Assembly (NCBI RefSeq): GCF_007565055.1
Contig: NC_044554.1
Span: 141,669,463-141,733,462 of the forward strand
DNA length: 64,000 bases
Origin: Rhinopithecus roxellana
Lineage: Eukaryota; Chordata; Mammalia; Primates; Cercopithecidae
Reading direction: 5' to 3'
Positions 1 through 11,530 of this stretch are shown here, one piece after another. Under the pieces are notes generated by a model. The model was not told where the DNA came from. It was given only the letters and a program-made list of their open reading frames with translations, and searched no databases. Within the stretch, counting starts at the first letter, position 1. Every line of letters starts with the position of its first letter. Both the position numbers and the translations under genes were made by a program.

Positions 1-607
1 AGAAAGTGGGTTAAAAGGTTACAAAGGAAAAGAATATGGGTTTCTGGAAGAGGCTAAAATATAAACAGCCCCCTGACCTTGGGTTTAAATAAGGAATGAA
101 TAGAAGGGTTGGACATATTTATTAAGGCAGACAATTTGAAAAATTTAATCCTCAGCTAAACTAAAAAACATCCAAGGAAGGCAGTATTTGAATGTCTACC
201 CTCAAGTCCAAGAGGAAGAATCTCTAGGGATTTTCTGGAGAGAAGAAACTCTATTACAACATTTTCCTGGCCTGAAAGCCTAGTTAGGAGGAAGTGAACA
301 GAACCCAGCCCCAAGGCCAAATTTCAGCTCAAGTGGATGGACTGCCAGGACATCCTACACACCGGACAAAGACAGTGAAGCCAAGACTACCCACATTCCC
401 ATGCTCTTAAAACCGGGGAACCTCAAGGGGGTACTTGATTTATGTGGAATAACTGGTCTGCCTAAATTCGTTTAAGAAAGAAAACCTTTTCCAGCACCCT
501 CACCTGGGATTGAGGGTTTTAGAAAATGGAAATGGAAGATGGAAACATATTAAATTGCTCCTTGGCTAATATACTAGGACCCTGAAAAAAAGAGCCTAAG
601 GTTCAAA
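1..607. other. Unannotated unique sequence
   Basis: No repeat family that I recognise and no substantial open frame. The composition is mixed rather than simple. I see no promoter or splice evidence. Confidence 0.4.
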
Positions 608-872
608 TGATAACAATAGACAGCAGTTATTGAACACTGACTGCTCCATGCCATGTTGTTTTACATGTAGAATCTCCTTCTATCGTCACAAAAATCCTAT
701 GAAGCATATATCATCACATCAGGATTTATAGATGAGGAAGCCTGAGCCTGGGTTCGTTCATTAGCCAATGAATATATTATAAACATGTAATAAAGAGCTA
801 TAATAGTTAATGGTAGAGATAGGATTCAACCTCCAGGTCTGCCTGACTCAGGGCCTATATTCTTGACAACCT
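608..872 (+). repeat. MIR SINE
   Basis: The order of blocks matches the MIR consensus on the + strand: 'ttattgaacactgactgctcc', then 'tttacatgtagaatctcc', then 'gatgaggaagcctgag', then 'aggattcaacctccaggtct'. The copy is heavily diverged, as expected for a mammal-wide tRNA-derived SINE. It is non-coding. Confidence 0.75.
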
Positions 873-886
873 ACAGTGTAGAATGA

Positions 887-1230
887 ATGAACCACTGCAA
901 TAAATATAATCATGAATTAAGAAGCAAACAATATGAATATGATACTCTACTTATATTAATAAATCTTATGAGCAAAGGATGTCAAAGAAGATTCTTTACA
1001 ACTTACCTATACAGCAATAAGAGCTTAGAGGGCCTGATGTTGCAAGATACAATTTGTGTTTTTACTCAGGCTCTAACATTCAGAATTTCCATGAATTGGT
1101 CCTACTCCTTCATCAACTGTTATTAATCTAATGTATTAATCTTAAAATAATAAAAGTAATAAATAAAAAATAATAAAATAATGAAGTAATAAAAATAAAT
1201 AAAAAAATTAAAAAATTAAGTTACTATAAT
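887..1230. repeat. AT-rich low-complexity stretch
   Basis: The part from about 1125 to 1215 consists of repeated aataa/aaataa words. The 79-residue open frame at its start has no recognisable family and overlaps the edge of the MIR, so I do not call a gene. Confidence 0.6.
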
Positions 1231-1470
1231 ATGTCATTTGCTGTGCTGTTGCTACGCATTCATAGAAATTTTCTCTTTTAATCTAATACCCACTTCAGTG
1301 GTTAGTATAAAATATGCATTCAGCAAATATTTTTAAAACAGTATAGTTAGTAATTCCCTCATTTTCCTGATGTGACAATTGACACTCAGAGAAAACTTAC
1401 CAAGGACCACAAGTCCTCATGTAGGATTCAAATTTAGTTTTTCTAACTTCAAGACCCATATATTTGGTAC
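1231..1470 (+). repeat. MIR SINE, diverged
   Basis: The core 'ccctcattttcctgatgtg', followed by 'cactcagagaaaacttac' and 'aggattcaaatttag', follows the MIR consensus order on the + strand. The left part is weak. Confidence 0.55.
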
Positions 1471-2690
1471 AATATCAAAAGCTACAAAATTACAAAATTA
1501 AATTGTTATAGAAATGAATAAAGTGAGTTAAAAGAAGATTATACCTGAGGAGGGTCTTAAATAACGAGCAAAATCTTTCATGGAACAAAAGTTGATTGTA
1601 TATGGGGATCAGATATTCTTGGCCACTGCTTCCAAATTTGTTCATATCATGGCACATATATTAATGTTTTTATGGCACACTTTTGGAAATAAGAAAATGA
1701 TTCTCAACTGGAAGCAATTTTCTTGTGTTATCTGGCCACCCTCTCTGACCAGCTACCCTCTGAACTGTGGAATCAATATCACACATTTAGTCCATTGGTT
1801 GCATGCAAATATTCAGGATTTACCAGTTGAGAAGCTTAGTTGTATGCATATAAAACAGCATGCAAAAATGGAGATTTGAGGAAATGCATAAACTATTTTT
1901 GAAACCTTGAAAAGTTCAGTTTGGTTTAGGAAATATGGTGGGAAATAATACTGGAGAAGAGTTTAGAGTCAGATCATAAAATTTCTTATATGTCATGCAT
2001 TTGAACTGTAAAATTACATTAAATAGGCAAAAATTGCATAATAACATATAGATTTTCCTTTTTCAATTTTTCTCTTCAGCATTATTTCATTTACTTCAAA
2101 CTGTATTTATTACTCTGGATTCCTTTCTGCAGTGCAGTATTTGGCATAATACAAATACTTTCAATGAGATCAACTATGAAAGTTGCATAAAACAAATGAA
2201 GCAGTAACAACTACTTAAAATTATTGAAGATTAACTAAGTCAACAAGAAATTGAGGAACTGAGTTCCTGAAGAGAATGGAAGTACATTAGGATGAATGTT
2301 CATTTGCGTTCACTTTTTTGCATTAGCAACCAATTATCAGCTCTAAGCATAGAAACTGATCATGCAGCAAGAGTCTAAAAATGTGAGGGGCCCAAATCAG
2401 CAAACTTCAGAAAAGTGACTTTGACATTCTACACAGTTTCTACTCTTGGCATTTACCAACTCTAAAACACTGAGATTAGAAACTAAAAAATAGCTTAGCA
2501 ATGATTTTGCAACTTTTATTGTTCTAGAAAGACAAAAAGTAGTATTCAGATATTCCAAATAAGCATGATCCTAAGCACCAAAGCTCTTTTTTAGTTGAGA
2601 TTTCTACAAACATTGCATAGAAATGACTGAGAACAAACTAAAAATAGGCCAGTTTTGCCAAGATGAAAATGATTTGTCTGTACTTGGGAC
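1471..2690. other. Unannotated AT-rich sequence
   Basis: No repeat recognised. An open frame of 99 codons at 1580-1879 has no motif, signal peptide or membrane pattern that I can name. It may be chance or a relic of an unrecognised transposon. Nothing supports expression. Confidence 0.3.
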
Positions 2691-3110
2691 TGGAAAAAAC
2701 AAAACACATGAAATTGTCTTTGGAGGAAGATATCATCTAAATATTCTACATTTTATCCCACATACTGTCCAGCATTTAATAAAAACTTACAAAACATGTC
2801 AATAAACACAGTCATTAACCAAACCCAAAGAGAAAACAGATAGGAACAGGTGTCCAAGTAATCTAAATTTTGTTGGAGATACACATAGATTTAAAATAAC
2901 TGAGTTTAATGTATATAATAAGATAGAGTACAATTTGAAAATTTCCCAGACATCAACTCTTAAAAAAGAAATTAAGAATTAAAGGATTAATCTAATGGCA
3001 CCTTAGAAACTGCAGAAGACAGGATTAGTGGCCTATAGATTAGTAGAAAATAATTCGTAATGAATCACAAAGAAAGGACTGAAAATGACATATACAGAGA
3101 TAAATTAATA
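2691..3110 (+). repeat. L1M LINE, region before and into ORF1 (fragment)
   Basis: Words such as 'ccagcatttaataaaaactt', 'ttaaaataactgagtttaat' and 'agaaattaagaattaa' match the region of old mammalian L1 elements between the 5' UTR and ORF1, sense on +. It is riddled with stops and is not functional. It probably belongs with the ORF2 remnant just downstream, with the middle of the element lost. Confidence 0.5.
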
Positions 3111-3199
3111 GAATTAATAAAAATAGTGTTGTCAAGTATAATTTCTATGTGAGTTAATTACATTCCTATATTAGCAACAAACATTTATAAATGAAAGTT

Positions 3200-3640
3200 G
3201 AAAGCTAAATCAATTTACAATAGTTTGAAAGTCACCACATACCTAGGAATAAGTCTAATAAAAAATTGTAATACTGCTACATAGAAATCTAGAAAATACT
3301 ACAAGAGAAATCAAAGAAAATATATCAAAGGGAGGAAAATATCATGGTAAGAAATATAGGAAGAACAGATATCTTAATAATATTGAATCCTCTAATCTCT
3401 GATTTACAACAAAATTGTTTTTGAAAAAAGACAACTGTGAGATTCAAACAATTCCAAAATTGCTTTTGAGAAAATATATATTACTTAGCTTGATTGTGAA
3501 TATTTCACAATGTGCAAATATATACACAATTTTTAATTTTCAACTGTACCTCAACAAAACTGAGAAGATGCAACAAGGAAAGGGTTATCTTTTCAGTAAA
3601 TGGTGCTAGGTCAATCGAATTTTCACCCCACACATGATAT
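3200..3640 (+). repeat. L1M ORF2 remnant
   Basis: 'acctaggaataagtctaa' and 'cttttcagtaaatggtgcta' are the ORF2 reverse-transcriptase-proximal words of L1 ('acctaggaat...', 'ttttcaacaaatggtgctgg'), sense on +. The frame is broken. A 64-codon open stretch at 3415-3609 is a leftover of it. Confidence 0.7.
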
Positions 3641-3679
3641 TCAGTTGCAATGGAATGTTAATGTAAATGCTTATTGCTC

Positions 3680-4060
3680 AAGGCTCCACCTCAAGCCTTC
3701 TTTCCTCCAACAGGCATCACCTTACCTTACTGCTCTAACAGTTACTTATGTGCTTATTTTCTAAATACTTTTAGGTAGAAATTGTATCACATTATGCTGT
3801 CATACATTTTCTTTACCCATGACCATTTTATCTACCCCATAACGTATAAGCTCTTTAAAGAGAAGAAATATGGGTTTGTAGTCCATATCATTAATTTGAC
3901 AGGCACAGCTCCCTGTAAAATGCTTCGTTATCTGTATGTGATTCATCTACTCAAATACCCTGTTAGATTCAGGAGGTCAAGCTTCTAACTGTATTCTTTA
4001 TTTTCTCAAACATTGAGCCCAATGCCTTGCACAATGAAAACCTCCAATATATATTATGGA
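3680..4060 (+). repeat. L2 LINE 3' end
   Basis: Contains the L2 signature 'ataagctctttaaagagaag' (consensus: 'aagctccttgagggcagg') and a tail resembling 'caatgccttgcacaatgaaa...' (consensus: 'cagtgcctggcacatag'). Diverged and non-coding. Confidence 0.55.
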
Positions 4061-4184
4061 TTGAATTTTCCAAGAATTAGGCCTTTATAATGCTAGAGAC
4101 TAACACCACAAAAGTTTACTTTAATTCTAAGGGCATCACACCCAGCAAAAATTCCTAATGACTTGCCATGAGCCACAGGTCTTA

Positions 4185-4555
4185 TGGATCTAGCTCTGTG
4201 CCAGTTCCCTGGGGTTCTATTCTTGACCTCTCTCCCCTCCCTCCCTCTCAGTCTAGTCTTATTCTTCTCTCTGCCTGGAATGCTCCCCTAGGTCTTCACA
4301 GTGCTTGACTCTTCATATATTTTCAGTCTTTCTTCAAATGTCGCCTCCATAGAGAGGTCATTATCCATCTTGTCACTCCCTGCCCAATATTCACTTTTGT
4401 TTTTCTTCATAGCTTCACCCCACTCTTACCTAAAAATAAGCTGCCCAACAGCAGGGATTTTGTGTTCCTTATTTTTGGTGTATCTCCAAGTTTGGCACAT
4501 ACAGTGTGTTCAGTAAATATGTATTGAATATATAAATAAATGAACAAATTGTGTA
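4185..4555 (+). repeat. L2 LINE 3' end, second copy
   Basis: Clear L2 order on +: 'gcctggaatgctcccctagg', 'tcaaatgtcgcctccataga', 'gcccaacagcagggattttg', 'tttggcacatacagtgtgtt', then an A-rich end with 'aataaatgaa'. It lies in the same orientation as the L2 at 3680 and covers the same consensus region, so it is a separate copy. Confidence 0.8.
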
Positions 4556-4923
4556 GACACTTACAATAATGTTTGACAAAAAGAAAAACTTCTAATTCAT
4601 AGCATTAGTTCAGAGTGAATGAAAACAAAATCTTGAGAGACAGAGTAATACAGCAATGATACAGGAAGAAGGTACAACCTCAGAATCTGTGGTTATAATT
4701 AATTTTAAAAATAGGGTGAATGTGAGTTGTGGGCAAACTACTTTTACAAAACGATAAGATGTGCTAGTGCTTTACAACTTCTAAACTCAGCTGACATTGA
4801 ATACTGAGCTATATGGTAAATAATGAATAAAGCTCCTTATTTATCTATGTCTAATCTTATTCCAAAAAGCAGTGCATCTGGGGGCCAGATGACTTTAGAA
4901 TCACTTTATTAAAATTAACTCCT
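4556..4923. other. Unannotated sequence
   Basis: Nothing recognisable in this spacer between an L2 tail and an Alu. Confidence 0.35.
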
Positions 4924-5238
4924 GGCCGGGCGCGGTGGCTCACCCCTGTAATCCCAGCACTTTGGGAGGCCGAGGTGGGCGGATCACGAGGTCAGGAAAT
5001 CGAGACCACCCTGGCCAACATGCTGAAACCCCATATCTACTGAAAATACAAAAATTAGGCGGGCGTGATGGCATGCACCTGTAGTCCCAGCTACTCGGGA
5101 GGCTGAGGCAGGAGAATTGCTTGAATCCGGGAGGCGGAGGTTGCAGTGAACCGAGATCGTGCCACTGCCCTCCAGCCTGCCAATAGAGCGAGACTCCGTC
5201 TCAAACAAAAGAAACAAAAAAAGAAAAAATAAATAAAA
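4924..5238 (+). repeat. AluS (AluSc-like), full length
   Basis: A full dimeric Alu starting 'ggccgggcgcggtggctcac' and ending in an impure A tail. 'gatcacgaggtcag' with 'ctggccaacatg' suggests AluSc. It is flanked by imperfect copies of 'aaaattaactc' (4913-4922, then again at about 5236-5244). The minus-strand open frame across it is a translation shadow. Confidence 0.9.
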
Positions 5239-5289
5239 ATAACTCATTAATTCTTCAGCGTAAGTGGAGACAGGCTTCATTATCTCATT

Positions 5290-5618
5290 TAGCAGAGATA
5301 GCTCATGATTGTAATCCCAGCACTTTGGGAGACCAAGACAGGAGGATCACCTCAGGTCAGGAGTTCAAGACCAGCCTGACCAACATGGAGAAACCCCGTC
5401 TCTACCAAAATTACAAAAAAAAAGAAAAAAAAAAAATAGCCAGGCGTGGTAGTGCATGCCTGTAATCCCAGGTACTCGGGGGCTGAGGCAGGAGAATCGC
5501 TTGAACCCAGGAGGCAGACGTTGCAGTGAGCCGAGATCTCGCCATTGCACTCCTGTCCGAGCAACAAGAGTAAAAGTCTGTCTCAAAAAAAAAAAAAAAG
5601 AAAAGAAAAAAGAAAAAA
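5290..5618 (+). repeat. AluSx, nearly full length
   Basis: The second Alu of a head-to-tail pair, only about 50 bp after the first. Its first bases have decayed ('agcagagatagctcatg'). It has the AluS words 'gatcacctcaggtcaggagt' and 'tgacctcag'-class positions, an A-rich linker with extra A runs at 5414-5437, and an A/G tail to about 5618. Confidence 0.9.
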
Positions 5619-6722
5619 GTTAAGGCAGTAAAAAGTAAATGGTTTGTCTAACGTTTCAACATTAATTTGATAGTGTCATGTTGAATATCAATTTGTAGCC
5701 ACATGTTTGTTCCTGAATTTGTGACATCATTTATGACATAATTTATATTATGAGCATAACTTTCAACAGAGTGAGAGAAGCATCAGACTCTGTGCTCTAG
5801 AATAGATTTCTCTTCTATAATCATTCAATTATGGGTAACCAGAAAGGCAATGAATATAACATGAGGTCTTAAATGTGGACATTTCCCCTATTAACTCATT
5901 CAAAATGTGTTGTCAGGGAGTTGGTTCAGGTTCAAGAGTGAGCTGACTTATGGAAAGACATGAATTGAAACCCAAATTAGAATCTTAAAGGAAGTATGGT
6001 ACTATAAAGCAGAGAAAGTGGGTTTGTGGTGGCACAGTGGTAGTGCATACCAATTTGATGACTCTTGACAAATCACATAGAAGTAGTTTCTTTAAAAAAT
6101 TAAAATTAAACAAATTGGGGTAATATTGTGATAGAAAATTACTTTTCCTCTTGTGTACCATGTCCTATAGATGCATCCCTTTACTTTTATTTATTTTTTA
6201 TTCATTGATATTCAAAACCCCATTCTCCCAACCAAAAAGTTCCAGCCTCAAACTTGTTAAAGTCAAAACAATTGTTAAAATGGAAAATAGAAGCAATTTT
6301 TATCATTGGCCCACCACAGTTTGGCTCAATTCTTCCAGTCTCTGCTGTAGTGAGAACGAAGCCAGACCACACACTGAGGCTGAATTACAACACTTCAAAA
6401 AGAAGAAAAACACTAATGGAAAAAGTCAAATGGGTTTCCAAATAGGAGGTGGTAGACAGTACAGAAACCTCTTAGCACAGCTCTTACAAGGCTGAACTCT
6501 GAATCCCAGGCCCCAACAGGCAATCATTAGCTTGCTTTCCCATTCTTCTGTGGTTGTAGGACAGGAAATGTCCATTCAGCTGCACATTGTTCTAGAGTGC
6601 ATCAGCTTAAGTGGAAATGCATTTTTAGAGCCTCTTAACCCAATCCCCACTTTTGTAAAAAGGATCCCGTCATTTATAAAAATAAAAATGAGAGCTGCAT
6701 GAGATATTTTCTTCCTTAAAGG
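5619..6722. other. Unannotated unique sequence
   Basis: No repeat recognised. Open frames of 114 and 63 codons overlap each other at 6151-6495 in different frames without any recognisable domain, which argues for chance. Confidence 0.35.
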
Positions 6723-6797
6723 TATTTCAGCAAGTGAATGAAAAAATAAAGGAGTAAATTATTTCAGCAAGTGAATGAAAAATTTAAAGGAGTAAAT
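6723..6797. repeat. Tandem duplication, 37/38-bp unit, two copies
   Basis: Unit 1 is 6723-6759 and unit 2 is 6760-6797. Both begin 'tatttcagcaagtgaatgaa' and end 'aaaggagtaaat'. They differ only around the middle A/T run ('aaaaataaa' versus 'aaatttaaa'). Confidence 0.95.
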
Positions 6798-7496
6798 GTT
6801 TGGAAGGAAGTCTTTAAGCTGATAGTGATAGAGAAACCTAATTTTGTTATCTTGGACACAAATGCAGCTTCCGAACCCCTAGAAGGCAAGTGAATGTTGA
6901 TAACCCAAACTATGGAAAGGGGAGGGATACAGACAGGTTTCAGGGAAAACTCAGGAAGGTATTTTATTTCTTCTGGAATGTTGTCTATCACTTTTCTCTG
7001 GCCATGGCACTTAGGACACGGTGGTAAGCAGAAGAAAATACTATTCCTTCTTTAAGGAAGACAGATCAAAATTTAAAAACAGTCTCACAGATGCAAAATT
7101 AGAATTGTCCTGAGTGCTAGAAAAGAGAGGTACCTGTTAATATGAGTATAAAATGTATAAATTGACTAGGGGAGGCTTTTCTGAAGAAATATCACAAAGC
7201 TGACCTATAATATGAACAAGTAAGTCCCAAAATCATGAAGCAGTTTGTCTCCTGAACACAGCCATGCTGAGAAGTTCTAAACTATAGTTTGGTTAGACCT
7301 GGGAAGGTTAAGGTCATTTGGCCAGACATATATGTTTCCATGGCTCCTTCACAAACATTATGCAAACTTCTGAAAATCTGGACTTAACTCGACATTTAAG
7401 GAGTCCTTTGGGGAACAGCACAAATAGGAGCTTGAGAGATGCTTTAAATCTAGTCAGCAGAAATAAAAGGATAAAAATAAAGAAGCAACAGGGAAG
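6798..7496. repeat. Mostly unique; possible old repeat at 7090-7300
   Basis: 'gaggcttttctgaagaaata' near 7170 resembles the 'gaggcctctctgaggaggtg' block of an old mammal-wide repeat also seen at 21.6, 25.2 and 60.5 kb. The match is weak. The rest is unassigned. Confidence 0.3.
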
Positions 7497-7740
7497 AAAA
7501 TTGACATTTTTAAGTGTCAAGCAGAAACTAGATGCTGTATATCAATTACCTCACTGAATCTCCCCAAATACTACAGGCATTGGGTATAGTTATCCCCATT
7601 TTATACTAGTGGAAACTGAGGCTCCTAAGATTTAAGTAGCTTACCAATGATGACAAATTCAGGTACTAGGAATGCTAGGATTTGAACACAGGACTTGCTT
7701 TGACTTCTTACTTTGCTCTCAGTTTTCCATACACAGTACA
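7497..7740 (+). repeat. MIR SINE
   Basis: Good MIR order on +: 'tatccccattttatactagt', 'ggaaactgaggctcctaaga', 'taagtagcttaccaatgatg', 'aggatttgaacacaggactt'. Confidence 0.85.
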
Positions 7741-7865
7741 TTTTCTCTAGAGAAACATCAGTAGGCCTTAGGAGTGGGTAAGAGATGCCATTTTTAACTC
7801 TATCTCTAATTCATTTTAAATATAGGAAAACAGTCCTGAAAATTCAAACTGATTGTCATTATCCT

Positions 7866-8091
7866 TTGGTTGGTTGTTTGTGTATTTTCTGAGACAGGGT
7901 CTCACTTTGTAGCTCAGGCTAGAGTGCAGTAGTGCAGTCACAGCTCACTGCATCCTCAACCTCCTGGGCTCAAGTGATTCTCCCACCTCAGCCTTCCGAG
8001 TAGCTGGGACTACAAGCATGTACCACCCAATCCAGCTAGCTTTTTTTCTTTTTTGTAGAGATAAGGACCTCACTATGTTGCCCAGGCTATA
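7866..8091 (-). repeat. 5'-truncated AluJ with target-site duplication
   Basis: Antisense Alu ('tgagacagggtctcactttg' through 'cactatgttgcccaggct') lacking the outer part of the left monomer. 'gggctcaagtgattctccca' is of the older AluJ type. The direct repeat 'tcattatcct' at 7856-7865 and 8092-8101 marks the insertion boundaries, so the truncation happened at insertion. The tail (read as T) is degraded to TTGG/TTGT. Confidence 0.85.
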
Positions 8092-8179
8092 TCATTATCC
8101 TAAGAGAGAGATTCCAGAGATTTGTCTTAACTCTGTGTGTCTTGATAACTATTTTTTTCTGTCAATTTAGTCATGCCCT

Positions 8180-8820
8180 AACCTTCTTTTGTGAAAATAG
8201 GAGCTCTTCCCTGACCACAGAGACAGACCCATAACTCAGGCTGGGACAATAACACTTTCCTATTCTCCTGTCATAATATCAGTCAGTGTGGCAGCCATTG
8301 TAGTTTGGCTCACCCAATACTCCAATATAATCACATTTTCCCCTACTTGACTCTATCACAGAGACTGAAAAAGACAAAATAATTGATGTCTCAGACTCTT
8401 CTATGGATAAGAGTAGCCATGTGGTCCATTTCTAGTCTATAAGATGTAAGTGAAAGTTTGCTGAATAGGATTTCTGGGAAAGATTTTACTTCCCTGATAA
8501 TAAAGAACAGACTCAGTTGGCTTGTCTTTTTGCCCATTTGTTCTCTCTCCAGCCTGAAATTCAGATGTAATACCTAGAGGCATAGCACCCATTCTATAAC
8601 CATGAAGTAATAAGCCCGAGGGCATAAGTCAACACTAAAGATGTTGATTCAAGAAGATGGAAAGCGCCTGGGTCCTTCAGTCACTTTTCTGGCCACAAAC
8701 TGTCTACCTTTTTGGTTTTGTCATAGGAAAAAATATTATCCAATTGTTTAAGCCACTATTGTGAGGTTCTCTTCTGTTTTATTGCCAAAAGCACTCCTGA
8801 CAGTCAGAGTTGGGCATACA
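8180..8820 (+). repeat. Old mammalian repeat, MLT1-like LTR (tentative)
   Basis: Contains the chain 'ttctgggaaagattttactt', 'gaagatggaaagcgcctggg' and 'attgtttaagccacta', which I associate with old MLT1 (MaLR) LTRs. The same chain recurs at 24755-25015. The subfamily is uncertain and no gag or pol is present. Confidence 0.45.
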
Positions 8821-9239
8821 AAACAAGCCAGGCCAATTGACATTCTTACTCAAGATCTTTCTGACTGAGTGAGAAGGGTAACACTCTTTTCAATATTTTG
8901 CCTCAAGGCAATGGTCATGTTCCCTGCAGTTGTGACCACTCCACAGAAACAGGATGAACCCATAAAATTTGGTTTGGATGTCTAGATTGATGATATCCCA
9001 TGCAAACCAAAAGGGTATGAAGAGGTTAGGGACAAATCCTAAAACAGATATACTGGACCTATATCAAAGAAATTCACAAAACAATGTTGGTAGAAATTTT
9101 AAAAACCTAAATAAATTGGTAAACTTACCTTGCATACGGGTTAGAGAACCCAGTATTTTAATATGTAAATCACCCCAACTTAATTTGTATGTCACATTAA
9201 TTACAGTCAGATCTCAGCAAGCTATTTTTTGGGAACAGT
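8821..9239. other. Unannotated sequence
   Basis: A 90-codon open frame (8969-9241) runs into the L1 fragment and has no recognisable domain. The last part may be decayed L1. Confidence 0.3.
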
Positions 9240-9703
9240 AAACTGATTTTAAAATTTAGGTAGAAATGACCAACAGTAATCAAAGCAACTATTGAAAATA
9301 ATAGAATAATTGAAAAAAACTAACATTTGATCTCAAGAATGATTATGAAGCTATAATAGTCAAGATTGTCTGGTAATGGCATCAAAACAAAAAAAATTGA
9401 TCTATGAAATACAACAGAAATTCCAGAAATAGAAGTACACATACATAAACAACTGATTTTTAGCAAAAAAATGCACAATCAATTCAATGGCAAAAGGAGA
9501 TAAGAGATGATGCTGGAACAATTGGCTACTGTGAAAAATAAAAGCTTCAATCTATACCCCACGCCATATACAAAAATTAACTCAATATGAAGCATAGACC
9601 TAAATGTAAACCTTAAAATATAAAACTTTGAGAATAAAACAGAGAAAAGCTTTATCATATTGGGTCGGGCAGTGATTTCTTAAATATGGCACTATTACAA
9701 TGG
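9240..9703 (+). repeat. L1M ORF2 3' portion, sense
   Basis: Matches the L1 ORF2 order: 'agctataatagtcaagattg', 'acatacataaacaactgatt', 'ccatatacaaaaattaactc', 'atagacctaaatgtaaacct', 'gcagtgatttcttaaatatg'. Frames are broken. It abuts an antisense copy of the same L1 region. Confidence 0.85.
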
Positions 9704-10530
9704 ATGAGAAATAGAAATTTTACTGTGATTTCGATTTGCATATACCTAATTACTTATAATGTTGAATTTCTTTTCTTGTGTTGTAATTTTTATATCTTCT
9801 TTGATGAAATGTGTGCTCAAATCTTCAGCCTATTTTTATATTTCTTTCTCTTATTGACTTGTGTGTTCTCTGTATATTCTAGACAGAAGACAGTTACCAG
9901 ATCGTTGTTTTGTAAATATTTTTCCCAGTTTGTGGCTTGTCTTCTAATTTTTAAATAATTTCTTTTGAAAAGTAAATTTTTTAATTTAATGAAGCTCATT
10001 TTTTAATATTTTAAGCGAATTTAGCTTTATATATCCTGATCAGTCTTTGCTTATGCCAAGATTATAATGATTTTCTCTGCTTTCTTCTAGTTGTATTGTT
10101 TTAGCTTTCCCAGTTACGTCTCTAGTCTTTTGGAAGTGTGTGGTTATGCTGAGGTTCTTTTTTCCTTTCTTGTGTAGGTATTCAGTTCTTCCATCACATG
10201 TGTTGAGATGGCTATACTTTATGCATACTTATCTTCACACTTTTAACAAAATCATTGTTCATATTTATTTATGGACTAGTTATATTTCTAAACTCCCCAT
10301 TCTATTTGATTTGTATATTTTTAAGACTGTTATGACCACGTCTTGATTACTGTAGTTTTGTTAAATTCTTAATTCAGAGAATGTGCTAATTTTGACTTTT
10401 ACTTCTACTGCTTTTAGGTTGGTGCAAAAGTAATTGCAGTTTTTGCCATTACTTTCAGTGTTAATAAGCATAGTCTATATCATTTGAATTTCCATATTGA
10501 CTTTTAGAATCAGTCTGCCTATTCTCTAAA
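9704..10530 (-). repeat. L1M ORF2 3' portion, antisense, carrying half a MADE1
   Basis: Read on +, this is reversed L1: 'tgatttcgatttgcatatac', 'agatcgttgttttgtaaata', 'tttcccagtttgtggcttgt', 'gattactgtagttttgttaa'. The sequence is continuous in L1 order on both sides of the MADE1 half at 10414-10457. Non-functional. Confidence 0.8.
10414..10457. mobile_element. MADE1 (mariner-derived MITE), one half only
   Basis: 'ttaggttggtgcaaaagtaa' followed by 'ttgcagtttttgccattact' is one half of the near-perfectly palindromic 80-bp MADE1 element, derived from the Hsmar1 mariner. The second half with the other terminal repeat is missing: the sequence leaves MADE1 after 'ttca'. Confidence 0.9.
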
Positions 10531-10924
10531 GAAAAGCCTCTCCCTCTGTAGCTTCCTCCTCCTCTTAACTATTCTGACTCACAAATTCCAGCATGTTGTC
10601 CTCTTCAAACTCTATCTTTTTAAACTCTGAATCTACAAGGACACCAGGCTCCATTTGAGCTCATCCATCCTACCCTGAGGCCTGGAAATTGCTTCCAGGA
10701 AGCACTGGAGCATTTAGAGTGCTGACCCCATTTGTTTTCCTTCTCTTAGAGATTATAATCCTCTGGTGTCTGTTGTTCAATATCTGGAAACAGTTGTTTC
10801 CATTATTTTGTCCAGTTTTCTGTTTACATTAAGGAGACGTTCTCTGAGACAGTAAATCCTTTATGGACAGAAGCAGAATGCCTGCCAGACATTTTAACAT
10901 TAGCCCTTCCAGTGGATGTGTAGT
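10531..10924 (-). repeat. L1M 5' UTR end, antisense
   Basis: 'ctccatttgagctcatccat', 'gcttccaggaagcactggag', 'tgttgttcaatatctggaaa' and 'attttgtccagttttctgtt' match the reversed 5' UTR of old L1M elements as I recall it. The same UTR signature recurs at 13880-16250 around the THE1 insertion. Confidence 0.55.
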
Positions 10925-11530
10925 GCATTTTATTGTGACTTTAATTTGCATTTTCTGAATGACTCGTGATATTGAGCATCCTGCATGTGCTTATTAGTCT
11001 TTCACGTATTTTCTTTTATGAAAGATTTATCAAATATTTTGCTTATTTTGATTATTTTGGTTTCTTTACATTTGTAGGAATTCTTATGTATTCTAGAAAC
11101 CAGACCTTTGTCGGAAATGTTAATATGTACTGTGAACATTTGCTCCCACTCTGTACATTTTCTTTTCATTTTCAATAGTATATTTTTGTAGAGCAGAAGT
11201 TGCTAATATAATAAAACTCAATTGTTGATTTTTAAAATTTTATGATTTACACTCTTTGTGTCCCAAGATACCTTTGCCCACCCCCAAAGTTACAGGTTTT
11301 CTCCTATCTTATTTTACTAGACATTTTATAAGTTTTAACTTTTATGTTTATATCTGATCCACATGAAACTAATTTTGCATGTATAGGTTAAGGTAAGGGT
11401 TAAGCAATATGTTCTTCAAGTATATGTCTAATTATACCAGAACTATTTTTGGAAATAAATATTTTCCTCATTTAATTATCTTGGTACACTTGTTAAACAT
11501 GATCTCCCTTTATATTCCCTTTTAATTTGT
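10925..11530 (-). repeat. L1M ORF2 3' portion, antisense (second copy)
   Basis: Again reversed ORF2: 'gtgactttaatttgcatttt', 'agaaaccagacctttgtcgg', 'aacatttgctcccactctgt', 'gtataggttaaggtaagggt', 'ttatcttggtacacttgtta'. It covers the same ORF2 region as 9704-10530, so it belongs to a different insertion. Confidence 0.8.

Noticed and set aside
1580..1879. 99-codon open frame as a small gene
   Set aside because: No domain, no promoter or polyadenylation context. A frame of this length is expected by chance in 64 kb.
4924..5618. Segmental duplication of the two adjacent Alus
   Set aside because: The two Alus differ at subfamily-diagnostic positions and in tails, so they are independent insertions.
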